A stretch of DNA of 64,000 nt from Chaunax sp. Z400 (lineage: Eukaryota; Chordata; Actinopteri; Lophiiformes; Chaunacidae), in contig CM075185.1 of NCBI GenBank assembly GCA_037577475.1, forward strand, positions 124,001 through 188,000, written 5' to 3'. Shown here piece by piece: positions 21,635 through 34,782 of this stretch; within the stretch, counting starts at the first letter, position 1; each line of letters opens with the position of its first letter. The position numbers and the translations under genes are program-made. The notes beneath the pieces were generated by a model. It had not been told where the DNA came from and made no database searches. It was given only the letters and a program-made list of their open reading frames with translations.

Positions 21635-24600
21635 CGGACAAGTGTGGGTTAGGGGTTAGGGTTAGGGTTAGGGTTAGGGTTAAGGGGATAAAAACTCAAT
21701 GGGGGCCCTACCCGGGTTGGTAACTTTTGAACGGAAGGTCGTAGAGACTCGGGGATAAGCTCTTTCAACGGTTTTATGGGGTCTCCAAGAACGTCAGCAG
21801 GTAAACCGAGTCTCTACGATTTACGGTTCCCGAGATATGACATGTATTTTTGGTGATTTTTGGAATTTTTGTATCTCGGGAACGGAAGGTCGTAGAGACT
21901 CGGGGAGAAGTCTGGCGTGTTCAGAGACCACGAATTATGTCCAACGGATCATGGTCCCGAGTCTCTACGACCTTCCGTTCCCGAGTTATACTCAAGTTTA
22001 TTTTCCCATTGAAGTGAATGGGGTTTGGTTCGCCTATAGTGAATGTGTGTATCTCGGAAACGGAAGGTCGTAGAGACTCGGGCCCAACGTCTGTCTAGGG
22101 GTTTATGTGGTCTCTGAGAACACCAGTCTTTGTCCCGAGTCTGTGCGACCTTCCTTTCCCGAGATATGACATGTCCAGTAGGGGCGTATTTTGAATGTCT
22201 GTATCTCGGGAACGGAAGGTCGTAGAGACTCGTGGAGAAGTCTGGCGTGTTCAGAGACCACGAATTATGTCGGACGGATCATGGTCCCGAGTCTCTACGA
22301 CCTTCCGTTCCCGAGTTATACTCAAGTTTATTTTCCCATTGAAGTGAATGGGGTTTGGTTCGCCTATAGTGAATGTGTGTATCTCGGAAACGGAAGGTCG
22401 TAGAGACTCGGGACCAACGTCCGTCTAGGGGTTTATGTGGTCTCTGAGAACACCAGTCTTTGTCCCGAGTCTGTGCGACCTTCCTTTCCCGAGATATGAC
22501 ATGTCCAGTAGGGGCGTATTTTGAATGTCTGTATCTCGGGAACGGAAGGTCGTAGAGACTCGGGGATAAGCTCTTTCAATGGTTTTATGGGGTCTCCAAG
22601 AATGCCAGCGGGTAAACCGAGTCTCTACGACTTACGGTTCCCGAGATATGACATGTATTTTTGGTGATTTTTGGAATTTTTGTATCTCGGGAACGGAAGG
22701 TCGTAGAGACTCGTGGAGAAGTCTGGCGTGTTCAGAGACCACGAATTATGTCGGACGGATCATGGTCCCGAGTCTCTACGACCTTCCGTTCCCGAGTTAT
22801 ACTCAAGTTTATTTTCCCATTGAAGTGAATGGGGTTTGGTCCGCCTATAGTGAATGTGTGTATCTCGGAAACGGAAGGTCGTAGAGACTCGGGACCAACG
22901 TCCGTCTAGGGGTTTATGTGGTCTCTGAGAACACCAGTCTTTGTCCCGAGTCTGTGCGACCTTCCTTTCCCGAGATATGACATGTCCAGTAGGGGCGTAT
23001 TTTGAATGTCTGTATCTCGGGAACGGAAGGTCGTAGAGACTCGCGGACAAGTGTGGGTTAGGGGTTAGGGTTAGGGTTAGGGTTAGGGTTAAGGGGATAA
23101 AAACTCAATGGGGGCCCTACCCGGGTTGGTAACTTTTGAACGGAAGGTCGTAGAGACTCGGGGATAAGCTCTTTCAACGGTTTTATGGGGTCTCCAAGAA
23201 CGTCAGCAGGTAAACCGAGTCTCTACGATTTACGGTTCCCGAGATATGACATGTATTTTTGGTGATTTTTGGAATTTTTGTATCTCGGGAACGGAAGGTC
23301 GTAGAGACTCGGGGAGAAGTCTGGCGTGTTCAGAGACCACGAATTATGTCAAACGGATCATGGTCCCGAGTCTCTACGACCTTCCGTTCCCGAGTTATAC
23401 TCAAGTTTATTTTCCCATTGAAGTGAATGGGGTTTGGTTCGCCTATAGTGAATGTGTGTATCTCGGAAACGGAAGGTCGTAGAGACTCGGGCCCAACGTC
23501 TGTCTAGGGGTTTATGTGGTCTCTGAGAACACCAGTCTTTGTCCCGAGTCTGTGCGACCTTCCTTTCCCGAGATATGACATGTCCAGTAGGGGCGTATTT
23601 TGAATGTCTGTATCTCGGGAACGGAAGGTCGTAGAGACTCGTGGAGAAGTCTGGCGTGTTCAGAGACCACGAATTATGTCGGACGGATCATGGTCCCGAG
23701 TCTCTACGACCTTCCGTTCCCGAGTTATACTCAAGTTTATTTTCCCATTGAAGTGAATGGGGTTTGGTTCGCCTATAGTGAATGTGTGTATCTCGGAAAC
23801 GGAAGGTCGTAGAGACTCGGGACCAACGTCCGTCTAGGGGTTTATGTGGTCTCTGAGAACACCAGTCTTTGTCCCGAGTCTGTGCGACCTTCCTTTCCCG
23901 AGATATGACATGTCCAGTAGGGGCGTATTTTGAATGTCTGTATCTCGGGAACGGAAGGTCGTAGAGACTCGGGGATAAGCTCTTTCAATGGTTTTATGGG
24001 GTCTCCAAGAATGCCAGCGGGTAAACCGAGTCTCTACGACTTACGGTTCCCGAGATATGACATGTATTTTTGGTGATTTTTGGAATTTTTGTATCTCGGG
24101 AACGGAAGGTCGTAGAGACTCGTGGAGAAGTCTGGCGTGTTCAGAGACCACGAATTATGTCGGACGGATCATGGTCCCGAGTCTCTACGACCTTCCGTTC
24201 CCGAGTTATACTCAAGTTTATTTTCCCATTGAAGTGAATGGGGTTTGGTCCGCCTATAGTGAATGTGTGTATCTCGGAAACGGAAGGTCGTAGAGACTCG
24301 GGACCAACGTCCGTCTAGGGGTTTATGTGGTCTCTGAGAACACCAGTCTTTGTCCCGAGTCTGTGCGACCTTCCTTTCCCGAGATATGACATGTCCAGTA
24401 GGGGCGTATTTTGAATGTCTGTATCTCGGGAACGGAAGGTCGTAGAGACTCGCGGACAAGTGTGGGTTAGGGGTTAGGGTTAGGGTTAGGGTTAGGGTTA
24501 AGGGGATAAAAACTCAATGGGGGCCCTACCCGGGTTGGTAACTTTTGAACGGAAGGTCGTAGAGACTCGGGGATAAGCTCTTTCAACGGTTTTATGGGGT

Positions 24601-27600
24601 CTCCAAGAACGTCAGCAGGTAAACCGAGTCTCTACGATTTACGGTTCCCGAGATATGACATGTATTTTTGGTGATTTTTGGAATTTTTGTATCTCGGGAA
24701 CGGAAGGTCGTAGAGACTCGGGGAGAAGTCTGGCGTGTTCAGAGACCACGAATTATGTCCAACGGATCATGGTCCCGAGTCTCTACGACCTTCCGTTCCC
24801 GAGTTATACTCAAGTTTATTTTCCCATTGAAGTGAATGGGGTTTGGTTCGCCTATAGTGAATGTGTGTATCTCGGAAACGGAAGGTCGTAGAGACTCGGC
24901 CCAACGTCTGTCTAGGGGTTTATGTGGTCTCTGAGAACACCAGTCTTTGTCCCGAGTCTGTGCGACCTTCCTTTCCCGAGATATGACATGTCCAGTAGGG
25001 GCGTATTTTGAATGTCTGTATCTCGGGAACGGAAGGTCGTAGAGACTCGTGGAGAAGTCTGGCGTGTTCAGAGACCACGAATTATGTCGGACGGATCATG
25101 GTCCCGAGTCTCTACGACCTTCCGTTCCCGAGTTATACTCAAGTTTATTTTCCCATTGAAGTGAATGGGGTTTGGTTCGCCTATAGTGAATGTGTGTATC
25201 TCGGAAACGGAAGGTCGTAGAGACTCGGGACCAACGTCCGTCTAGAGGTTTATGTGGTCTCTGAGAACACCAGTCTTTGTCCCGAGTCTGTGCGACCTTC
25301 CTTTCCCGAGATATGACATGTCCAGTAGGGGCGTATTTTGAATGTCTGTATCTCGGGAACGGAAGGTCGTAGAGACTCGGGGATAAGCTCTTTCAATGGT
25401 TTTATGGGGTCTCCAAGAATGCCAGCGGGTAAACCGAGTCTCTACGACTTACGGTTCCCGAGATATGACATGTATTTTTGGTGATTTTTGGAATTTTTGT
25501 ATCTCGGGAACGGAAGGTCGTAGAGACTCGTGGAGAAGTCTGGCGTGTTCAGAGACCACGAATTATGTCGGACGGATCATGGTCCCGAGTCTCTACGACC
25601 TTCCGTTCCCGAGTTATACTCAAGTTTATTTTCCCATTGAAGTGAATGGGGTTTGGTCCGCCTATAGTGAATGTGTGTATCTCGGAAACGGAAGGTCGTA
25701 GAGACTCGGGACCAACGTCCGTCTAGGGGTTTATGTGGTCTCTGAGAACACCAGTCTTTGTCCCGAGTCTGTGCGACCTTCCTTTCCCGAGATATGACAT
25801 GTCCAGTAGGGGCGTATTTTGAATGTCTGTATCTCGGGAACGGAAGGTCGTAGAGACTCGCGGACAAGTGTGGGTTAGGGGTTAGGGTTAGGGTTAGGGC
25901 TAAGGGGATAAAAACTCAATGGGGGCCCTACCCGGGTTGGTAACTTTTGAACGGAAGGTCGTAGAGACTCGGGGATAAGCTCTTTCAACGGTTTTATGGG
26001 GTCTCCAAGAACGTCAGCAGGTAAACCGAGTCTCTACGATTTACGGTTCCCGAGATATGACATGTATTTTTGGTGATTTTTGGAATTTTTGTATCTCGGG
26101 AACGGAAGGTCGTAGAGACTCGGGGAGAAGTCTGGCGTGTTCAGAGACCACGAATTATGTCAAACGGATCATGGTCCCGAGTCTCTACGACCTTCCGTTC
26201 CCGAGTTATACTCAAGTTTATTTTCCCATTGAAGTGAATGGGGTTTGGTTCGCCTATAGTGAATGTGTGTATCTCGGAAACGGAAGGTCGTAGAGACTCG
26301 GGCCCAACGTCTGTCTAGGGGTTTATGTGGTCTCTGAGAACACCAGTCTTTGTCCCGAGTCTGTGCGACCTTCCTTTCCCGAGATATGACATGTCCAGTA
26401 GGGGCGTATTTTGAATGTCTGTATCTCGGGAACGGAAGGTCGTAGAGACTCGTGGAGAAGTCTGGCGTGTTCAGAGACCACGAATTATGTCGGACGGATC
26501 ATGGTCCCGAGTCTCTACGACCTTCCGTTCCCGAGTTATACTCAAGTTTATTTTCCCATTGAAGTGAATGGGGTTTGGTTCGCCTATAGTGAATGTGTGT
26601 ATCTCGGAAACGGAAGGTCGTAGAGACTCGGGACCAACGTCCGTCTAGGGGTTTATGTGGTCTCTGAGAACACCAGTCTTTGTCCCGAGTCTGTGCGACC
26701 TTCCTTTCCCGAGATATGACATGTCCAGTAGGGGCGTATTTTGAATGTCTGTATCTCGGGAACGGAAGGTCGTAGAGACTCGGGGATAAGCTCTTTCAAT
26801 GGTTTTATGGGGTCTCCAAGAATGCCAGCGGGTAAACCGAGTCTCTACGACTTACGGTTCCCGAGATATGACATGTATTTTTGGTGATTTTTGGAATTTT
26901 TGTATCTCGGGAACGGAAGGTCGTAGAGACTCGTGGAGAAGTCTGGCGTGTTCAGAGACCACGAATTATGTCGGACGGATCATGGTCCCGAGTCTCTACG
27001 ACCTTCCGTTCCCGAGTTATACTCAAGTTTATTTTCCCATTGAAGTGAATGGGGTTTGGTCCGCCTATAGTGAATGTGTGTATCTCGGAAACGGAAGGTC
27101 GTAGAGACTCGGGACCAACGTCCGTCTAGGGGTTTATGTGGTCTCTGAGAACACCAGTCTTTGTCCCGAGTCTGTGCGACCTTCCTTTCCCGAGATATGA
27201 CATGTCCAGTAGGGGCGTATTTTGAATGTCTGTATCTCGGGAACGGAAGGTCGTAGAGACTCGCGGACAAGTGTGGGTTAGGGGTTAGGGTTAGGGTTAG
27301 GGTTAGGGTTAAGGGGATAAAAACTCAATGGGGGCCCTACCCGGGTTGGTAACTTTTGAACGGAAGGTCGTAGAGACTCGGGGATAAGCTCTTTCAACGG
27401 TTTTATGGGGTCTCCAAGAACGTCAGCAGGTAAACCGAGTCTCTACGATTTACGGTTCCCGAGATATGACATGTATTTTTGGTGATTTTTGGAATTTTTG
27501 TATCTCGGGAACGGAAGGTCGTAGAGACTCGGGGAGAAGTCTGGCGTGTTCAGAGACCACGAATTATGTCCAACGGATCATGGTCCCGAGTCTCTACGAC

Positions 27601-28672
27601 CTTCCGTTCCCGAGTTATACTCAAGTTTATTTTCCCATTGAAGTGAATGGGGTTTGGTTCGCCTATAGTGAATGTGTGTATCTCGGAAACGGAAGGTCGT
27701 AGAGACTCGGGCCCAACGTCTGTCTAGGGGTTTATGTGGTCTCTGAGAACACCAGTCTTTGTCCCGAGTCTGTGCGACCTTCCTTTCCCGAGATATGACA
27801 TGTCCAGTAGGGGCGTATTTTGAATGTCTGTATCTCGGGAACGGAAGGTCGTAGAGACTCGTGGAGAAGTCTGGCGTGTTCAGAGACCACGAATTATGTC
27901 GGACGGATCATGGTCCCGAGTCTCTACGACCTTCCGTTCCCGAGTTATACTCAAGTTTATTTTCCCATTGAAGTGAATGGGGTTTGGTTCGCCTATAGTG
28001 AATGTGTGAATCTCGGAAACGGAAGGTCGTAGAGACTCGGGACCAACGTCCGTCTAGGGGTTTATGTGGTCTCTGAGAACACCAGTCTTTGTCCCGAGTC
28101 TGTGCGACCTTCCTTTCCCGAGATATGACATGTCCAGTAGGGGCGTATTTTGAATGTCTGTATCTCGGGAACGGAAGGTCGTAGAGACTCGGGGATAAGC
28201 TCTTTCAATGGTTTTATGGGGTCTCCAAGAATGCCAGCGGGTAAACCGAGTCTCTACGACTTACGGTTCCCGAGATATGACATGTATTTTTGGTGATTTT
28301 TGGAATTTTTGTATCTCGGGAACGGAAGGTCGTAGAGACTCGGGGAGAAGTCTGGCGTGTTCAGAGACCACGAATTATGTCCGACGGATCATGGTCCCGA
28401 GTCTCTACGACCTTCCGTTCCCGAGTTATACTCAAGTTTATTTTCCCATTGAAGTGAATGGGGTTTGGTTCGCCTATAGTGAATGTGTGTATCTCGGAAA
28501 CGGAAGGTCGTAGAGACTCGGGACCAACGTCCGTCTAGGGGTTTATGTGGTCTCTGAGAACACCAGTCTTTGTCCCGAGTCTGTGCGACCTTCCTTTCCC
28601 GAGATATGACATGTCCAGTAGGGGCGTATTTTGAATGTCTGTATCTCGGGAACGGAAGGTCGTAGAGACTCA
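21635..28672 (+). repeat. Run of five 1409-class higher-order units
   Basis: Units start at 21635, 23044, 24453, 25861 and 27264, with lengths 1409, 1409, 1408, 1403 and 1409. All are T-A1-BC-BC-A2-BC. The 1408 results from one base lost at the start of C at 24899; the 1403 from a T that is one TTAGGG shorter (25861, also gggctaagg). The variable triplet in the first B alternates caa, aaa, caa, aaa, caa, suggesting an underlying dimeric 2818-bp register. The fifth unit has the gtgtgaatctc variant at about 28008. The final C ends actca (28672), a CpG transition in the tail. Confidence 0.92.
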
Positions 28673-29868
28673 CGGACAAGTGTGGGTTAGGGGTTAGGGT
28701 TAGGGTTAGGGTTAGGGTTAAGGGGATAAAAACTCAATGGGGGCCCTACCCGGGTTGGTAACTTTTGAACGGAAGGTCGTAGAGACTCGGGGATAAGCTC
28801 TTTCAACGGTTTTATGGGGTCTCCAAGAACGTCAGCAGGTAAACCGAGTCTCTACGATTTACGGTTCCCGAGATATGACATGTATTTTTGGTGATTTTTG
28901 GAATTTTTGTATCTCGGGAACGGAAGGTCGTAGAGACTCGGGGAGAAGTCTGGCGTGTTCAGAGACCACGAATTATGTCCAACGGATCATGGTCCCGAGT
29001 CTCTACGACCTTCCGTTCCCGAGTTATACTCAAGTTTATTTTCCCATTGAAGTGAATGGGGTTTGGTTCGCCTATAGTGAATGTGTGTATCTCGGAAACG
29101 GAAGGTCGTAGAGACTCGGGACCAACGTCCGTCTAGGGGTTTATGTGGTCTCTGAGAACACCAGTCTTTGTCCCGAGTCTGTGCGACCTTCCTTTCCCGA
29201 GATATGACATGTCCAGTAGGGGCGTATTTTGAATGTCTGTATCTCGGGAACGGAAGGTCGGAGAGACTCGCGGACAAGTGTGGGTTAGGGGTTAGGGTTA
29301 GGGTTAGGGTTAGGGTTAAGGGGATAAAAACTCAATGGGGGCCCTACCCGGGTTGGTAACTTTTGAACGGAAGGTCGTAGAGACTCGGGGATAAGCTCTT
29401 TCAATGGTTTTATGTGGTCTCCAAGAACGTCAGCAGGTAAACCGAGTCTCTACGATTTACGGTTCCCGAGATATGACATGTATTTTTGGTGATTTTTGGA
29501 ATTTTTGTATCTCGGGAACGGAAGGTCGTAGAGACTCGTGGAGAAGTCTGGCGTGTTCAGAGACCACGAATTATGTCGGACGGATCATGGTCCCGAGTCT
29601 CTACGACCTTCCGTTCCCGAGTTATACTCAAGTTTATTTTCCCATTGAAGTGAATGGGGTTTGGTTCGCCTATAGTGTATGTGTGTATCTCGGAAACGGA
29701 AGGTCGTAGAGACTCGGGACCAACGTCCGTCTAGGGGTTTATGTGGTCTCTGAGAACACCAGTCTTTGTCCCGAGTCTGTGCGACCTTCCTTTCCCGAGA
29801 TATGACATGTCCAGTAGGGGCGTATTTTGAATGTCTGTATCTCGGGAACGGAAGGTCGTAGAGACTCG
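28673..29868 (+). repeat. Two minimal 598-bp units T-A-BC
   Basis: T 28673, A1 28790, B 28941, C 29119; T 29271, A4 29388, B 29539, C 29717. The C at 29119 has gtcggagag in its tail (one base from consensus), shared only with the C ending at 31277. A4 here has atgtggtctcc, which resembles the C body. Confidence 0.9.
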
Positions 29869-31277
29869 CGGACAAGTGTGGGTTAGGGGTTAGGGTTAGG
29901 GTTAGGGTTAGGGTTAAGGGGATAAAAACTCAATGGGGGCCCTACCCGGGTTGGTAACTTTTGAACGGAAGGTCGTAGAGACTCGGGGATAAGCTCTTTC
30001 AACGGTTTTATGGGGTCTCCAAGAACGTCAGCAAGTAAACCGAGTCTCTACGATTTACGGTTCCCGAGATATGACATGTATTTTTGGTGATTTTTGGAAT
30101 TTTTGTATCTCGGGAACGGAAGGTCGTAGAGACTCGGGGAGAAGTCTGGCGTGTTCAGAGACCACGAATTATGTCCAACGGTTTATGGTCCCGAGTCTCT
30201 ACGACCTTCCGTTCCCGAGTTATACTCAAGTTTATTTTCCCATTGAAGTGAATGGGGTTTGGTTCGCCTATAGTGAATGTGTGTATCTCGGAAACGGAAG
30301 GTCGTAGAGACTCGGGCCCAACGTCTGTCTAGGGGTTTATGTGGTCTCTGAGAACACCAGTCTTTGTCCCGAGTCTGTGCGACCTTCCTTTCCCGAGATA
30401 TGACATGTCCAGTAGGGGCGTATTTTGAATGTCTGTATCTCGGGAACGGAAGGTCGTAGAGACTCGTGGAGAAGTCTGGCGTGTTCAGAGACCACGAATT
30501 ATGTCGGACGGATCATGGTCCCGAGTCTCTACGACCTTCCGTTCCCGAGTTATACTCAAGTTTATTTTCCCATTGAAGTGAATGGGGTTTGGTTCGCCTA
30601 TAGTGAATGTGTGTATCTCGGAAACGGAAGGTCGTAGAGACTCGGGACCAACGTCCGTCTAGGGGTTTATGTGGTCTCTGAGAACACCAGTCTTTGTCCC
30701 GAGTCTGTGCGACCTTCCTTTCCCGAGATATGACATGTCCAGTAGGGGCGTATTTTGAATGTCTGTATCTCGGGAACGGAAGGTCGTAGAGACTCGGGGA
30801 TAAGCTCTTTCAATGGTTTTATGGGGTCTCCAAGAATGCCAGCGGGTAAACCGAGTCTCTACGACTTACGGTTCCCGAGATATGACATGTATTTTTGGTG
30901 ATTTTTGGAATTTTTGTATCTCGGGAACGGAAGGTGGTAGAGACTCGTGGAGAAGTCTGGCGTGTTCAGAGACCACGAATTATGTCGGACGGATCATGGT
31001 CCCGAGTCTCTACGACCTTCCGTTCCCGAGTTATACTCAAGTTTATTTTCCCATTGAAGTGAATGGGGTTTGGTCCGCCTATAGTGAATGTGTGTATCTC
31101 GGAAACGGAAGGTCGTAGAGACTCGGGACCAACGTCCGTCTAGGGGTTTATGTGGTCTCTGAGAACACCAGTCTTTGTCCCGAGTCTGTGCGACCTTCCT
31201 TTCCCGAGATATGACATGTCCAGTAGGGGCGTATTTTGAATGTCTGTATCTCGGGAACGGAAGGTCGGAGAGACTCG
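29869..31277 (+). repeat. 1409-bp unit T-A1-BC-BC-A2-BC
   Basis: T 29869, A1 29986, BC 30137, BC 30467, A2 30797, BC 30948. Private changes: cagcaagt near 30033, ggtttatgg after the variable triplet near 30181, ggtggtag in the A2 tail near 30935, and ggtcggag ending the last C. Confidence 0.9.
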
Positions 31278-32026
31278 CGGACAAGTGTGGGTTAGGGGTT
31301 AGGGTTAGGGTTAGGGTTAGGGTTAAGGGGATAAAAACTCAATGGGGGCCCTACCCGGGTTGGTAACTTTTGAACGGAAGGTCGTAGAGACTCGGGGATA
31401 AGCTCTTTCAATGGTTTTATGGGGTCTCCAAGAACGTCAGCAGGTAAACCGAGTCTCTACGATTTACGGTTCCCGAGATATGACATGTATTTTTGGTGAT
31501 TTTTGGAATTTTTGTATCTCGGGAACGGAAGGTCGTAGAGACTCGTGGAGAAGTCTGGCGTGTTCAGAGACCACGAATTATGTCGGACGGATCATGGTCC
31601 CGAGTCTCTACGACCTTCCGTTCCCGAGTTATACTCAAGTTTATTTTCCCATTGAAGTGAATGGGGTTTGGTTCGCCTATAGTGAATGTGTGTATCTCGG
31701 AAACGGAAGGTCGTAGAGACTCGGGACCAACGTCCGTCTAGGGGTTTATGTGGTCTCTGAGAACACCAGTCTTTGTCCCGAGTCTGTGCGACCTTCCTTT
31801 CCCGAGATATGACATGTCCAGTAGGGGCGTATTTTGAATGTCTGTATCTCGGGAACGGAAGGTCGTAGAGACTCGGGGATAAGCTCTTTCAATGGTTTTA
31901 TGGGGTCTCCAAGAATGCCAGCGGGTAAACCGAGTCTCTACAACTTACGGTTCCCGAGATATGACATGTATTTTTGGTGATTTTTGGAATTTTTGTATCT
32001 CGGGAACGGAAGGTCGTAGAGACTCG
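31278..32026 (+). repeat. 749-bp unit T-A4-BC-A2
   Basis: T 31278, A4 31395, B 31546, C 31724, A2 31876. The C-T-A4 stretch starting at 31126 matches the one at 29119, 2007 bp upstream. A2 carries ctctacaac (CpG transition at 31942) and joins T directly. Confidence 0.9.
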
Positions 32027-33105
32027 CGGACAAGTGTGGGTTAGGGGTTAGGGTTAGGGTTAGGGTTAGGGTTAAGGGGATAAAAACTCAATCGGGGCCC
32101 TACCCGGGTTGGTAACTTTTGAACGGAAGGTCGTAGAGACTCGGGGATAAGCTCTTTCAACGGTTTTATGGGGTCTCCAAGAACGTCAGCAGGTAAACCG
32201 AGTCTCTACGACTTACGGTTCCCGAGATATGACATGTATTTTTGGTGATTTTTGGAATTTTTGTATCTCGGGAACAGAAGGTCGTAGAGACTCGTGGAGA
32301 AGTCTGGCGTGTTCAGAGACCACGAATTATGTCGGACGGATCATGGTCCCGAGTCTCTACGACCTTCCGTTCCCGAGTTATACTCAAGTTTATTTTCCCA
32401 TTGAAGTGAATGGGGTTTGGTTCGCCTATAGTGAATGTGTGAATCTCGGAAACGGAAGGTCGTAGAGACTCGGGACCAACGTCCGTCTAGGGGTTTATGT
32501 GGTCTCTGAGAACACCAGTCTTTGTCCCGAGTCTGTACGACCTTCCTTTCCCGAGATATGACATGTCCAGTAGGGGCGTATGTTGAATGTCTGTATCTCG
32601 GGAACGGAAGGTCGTAGAGACTCGGGGATAAGCTCTTTCAATGGTTTTATGGGGTCTCCAAGAATGCCAGCGGGTAAACCGAGTCTCTACGACTTACGGT
32701 TCCCGAGATATGACATGTATTTTTGGTGATTTTTGGAATTTTTGTATCTCGGGAACGGAAGGTCGTAGAGACTCGGGGAGAAGTCTGGCGTGTTCAGAGA
32801 CCACGAATTATGTCCGACGGATCATGGTCCCGAGTCTCTACGACCTTCCGTTCCCGAGTTATACTCAAGTTTATTTTCCCATTGAAGTGAATGGGGTTTG
32901 GTTCGCCTATAGTGAATGTGTGTATCTCGGAAACGGAAGGTCGTAGAGACTCGGGACCAACGTCCGTCTAGGGGTTTATGTGGTCTCTGAGAACACCAGT
33001 CTTTGTCCCGAGTCTGTGCGACCTTCCTTTCCCGAGATATGACATGTCCAGTAGGGGCGTATTTTGAATGTCTGTATCTCGGGAACGGAAGGTCGTAGAG
33101 ACTCG
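32027..33105 (+). repeat. 1079-bp unit T-A5-BC-A2-BC
   Basis: T 32027 with the cgg marker, A5 32144 (with ggaacagaagg), B 32295 (with gtgaatctc), C 32473, A2 32625, BC 32776. This is the first appearance of the linked set T(cgg), A5 and B(gtgaatctc) that dominates 41-54 kb. Confidence 0.9.
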
Positions 33106-34782
33106 CGGACAAGTGTGGGTTAGGGGTTAGGGTTAGGGTTAGGGTTAGGGTTAAGGGGATAAAAACTCAATGGGGGCCCTACCCGGGTTGGTAACTTTTG
33201 AACGGAAGGTCGTAGAGACTCGGGGATAAGCTCTTTCAACGGTTTTATGGGGTCTCCAAGAACGTCAGCAGGTAAACCGAGTCTCTACGATTTACGGTTC
33301 CCGAGATATGACATGTATTTTTGGTGATTTTTGGAATTTTTGTATCTCGGGAACGGAAGGTCGTAGAGACTCGGGGAGAAGTCTGGCGTGTTCAGAGACC
33401 ACGAATTATGTCCAACGGATCATGGTCCCGAGTCTCTACGACCTTCCGTTCCCGAGTTATACTCAAGTTTATTTTCCCATTGAAGTGAATGGGGTTTGGT
33501 TCGCCTATAGTGAATGTGTGTATCTCGGAAACGGAAGGTCGTAGAGACTCGGGACCAACGTCCGTCTAGGGGTTTATGTGGTCTCTGAGAACACCAGTCT
33601 TTGTCCCGAGTCTGTGCGACCTTCCTTTCCCGAGATATGACATGTCCAGTAGGGGCGTATTTTGAATGTCTGTATCTCGGGAACGGAAGGTCGTAGAGAC
33701 TCGCGGACAAGTGTGGGTTAGGGGTTAGGGTTAGGGTTAGGGTTAGGGTTAAGGGGATAAAAACTCAATGGGGGCCCTACCCGGGTTGGTAACTTTTGAA
33801 CGGAAGGTCGTAGAGACTCGGGGATAAGCTCTTTCAACGGTTTTATGGGGTCTCCAAGAACGTCAGCAGGTAAACCGAGTCTCTACGATTTACGGTTCCC
33901 GAGATATGACATGTATTTTTGGTAATTTTTGGAATTTTTGTATCTCGGGAACGGAAGGTCGTAGAGACTCGGGGAGAAGTCTGGCGTGTTCAGAGACCAC
34001 GAATTATGTCCAACGGATCATGGTCCCGAGTCTCTACGACCTTCCGTTCCCGAGTTATACTCAAGTTTATTTTCCCATTGAAGTGAATGGGGTTTGGTTC
34101 GCCTATAGTGAATGTGTGTATCTCGGAAACGGAAGGTCGTAGAGACTCGGGACCAACGTCCGTCTAGGGGTTTATGTGGTCTCTGAGAACACCAGTCTTT
34201 GTCCCGAGTCTGTGCGACCTTCCTTTCCCGAGATATGACATGTCCAGTAGGGGCGTATTTTGAATGTCTGTATCTCGGGAACGGAAGGTCGTAGAGACTC
34301 GGGGATAAGCTCTTTCAATGGTTTTATGGGGTCTCCAAGAATGCCAGCGGGTAAACCGAGTCTCTACGACTTACGGTTCCCGAGATATGACATGTATTTT
34401 TGGTGATTTTTGGAATTTTTGTATCTCGGGAACGGAAGGTCGTAGAGACTCGGGGAGAAGTCTGGCGTGTTCAGAGACCACGAATTATGTCCGACGGATC
34501 ATGGTCCCGAGTCTCTACGACCTTCCGTTCCCGAGTTATACTCAAGTTTATTTTCCCATTGAAGTGAATGGGGTTTGGTTCGCCTATAGTGAATGTGTGT
34601 ATCTCGGAAACGGAAGGTCGTAGAGACTCGGGACCAACGTCCGTCTAGGGGTTTATGTGGTCTCTGAGAACACCAGTCTTTGTCCCGAGTCTGTGCGACC
34701 TTCCTTTCCCGAGATATGACATGTCCAGTAGGGGCGTATTTTGAATGTCTGTATCTCGGGAACGGAAGGTCGTAGAGACTCG
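33106..34782 (+). repeat. 598-bp unit followed by 1079-bp unit
   Basis: T 33106, A1 33223, BC 33374; then T 33704, A1 33821 (ggtaattttt), BC 33972, A2 34302, BC 34453. Both Ts carry aatgggggccc and follow C. Confidence 0.9.
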
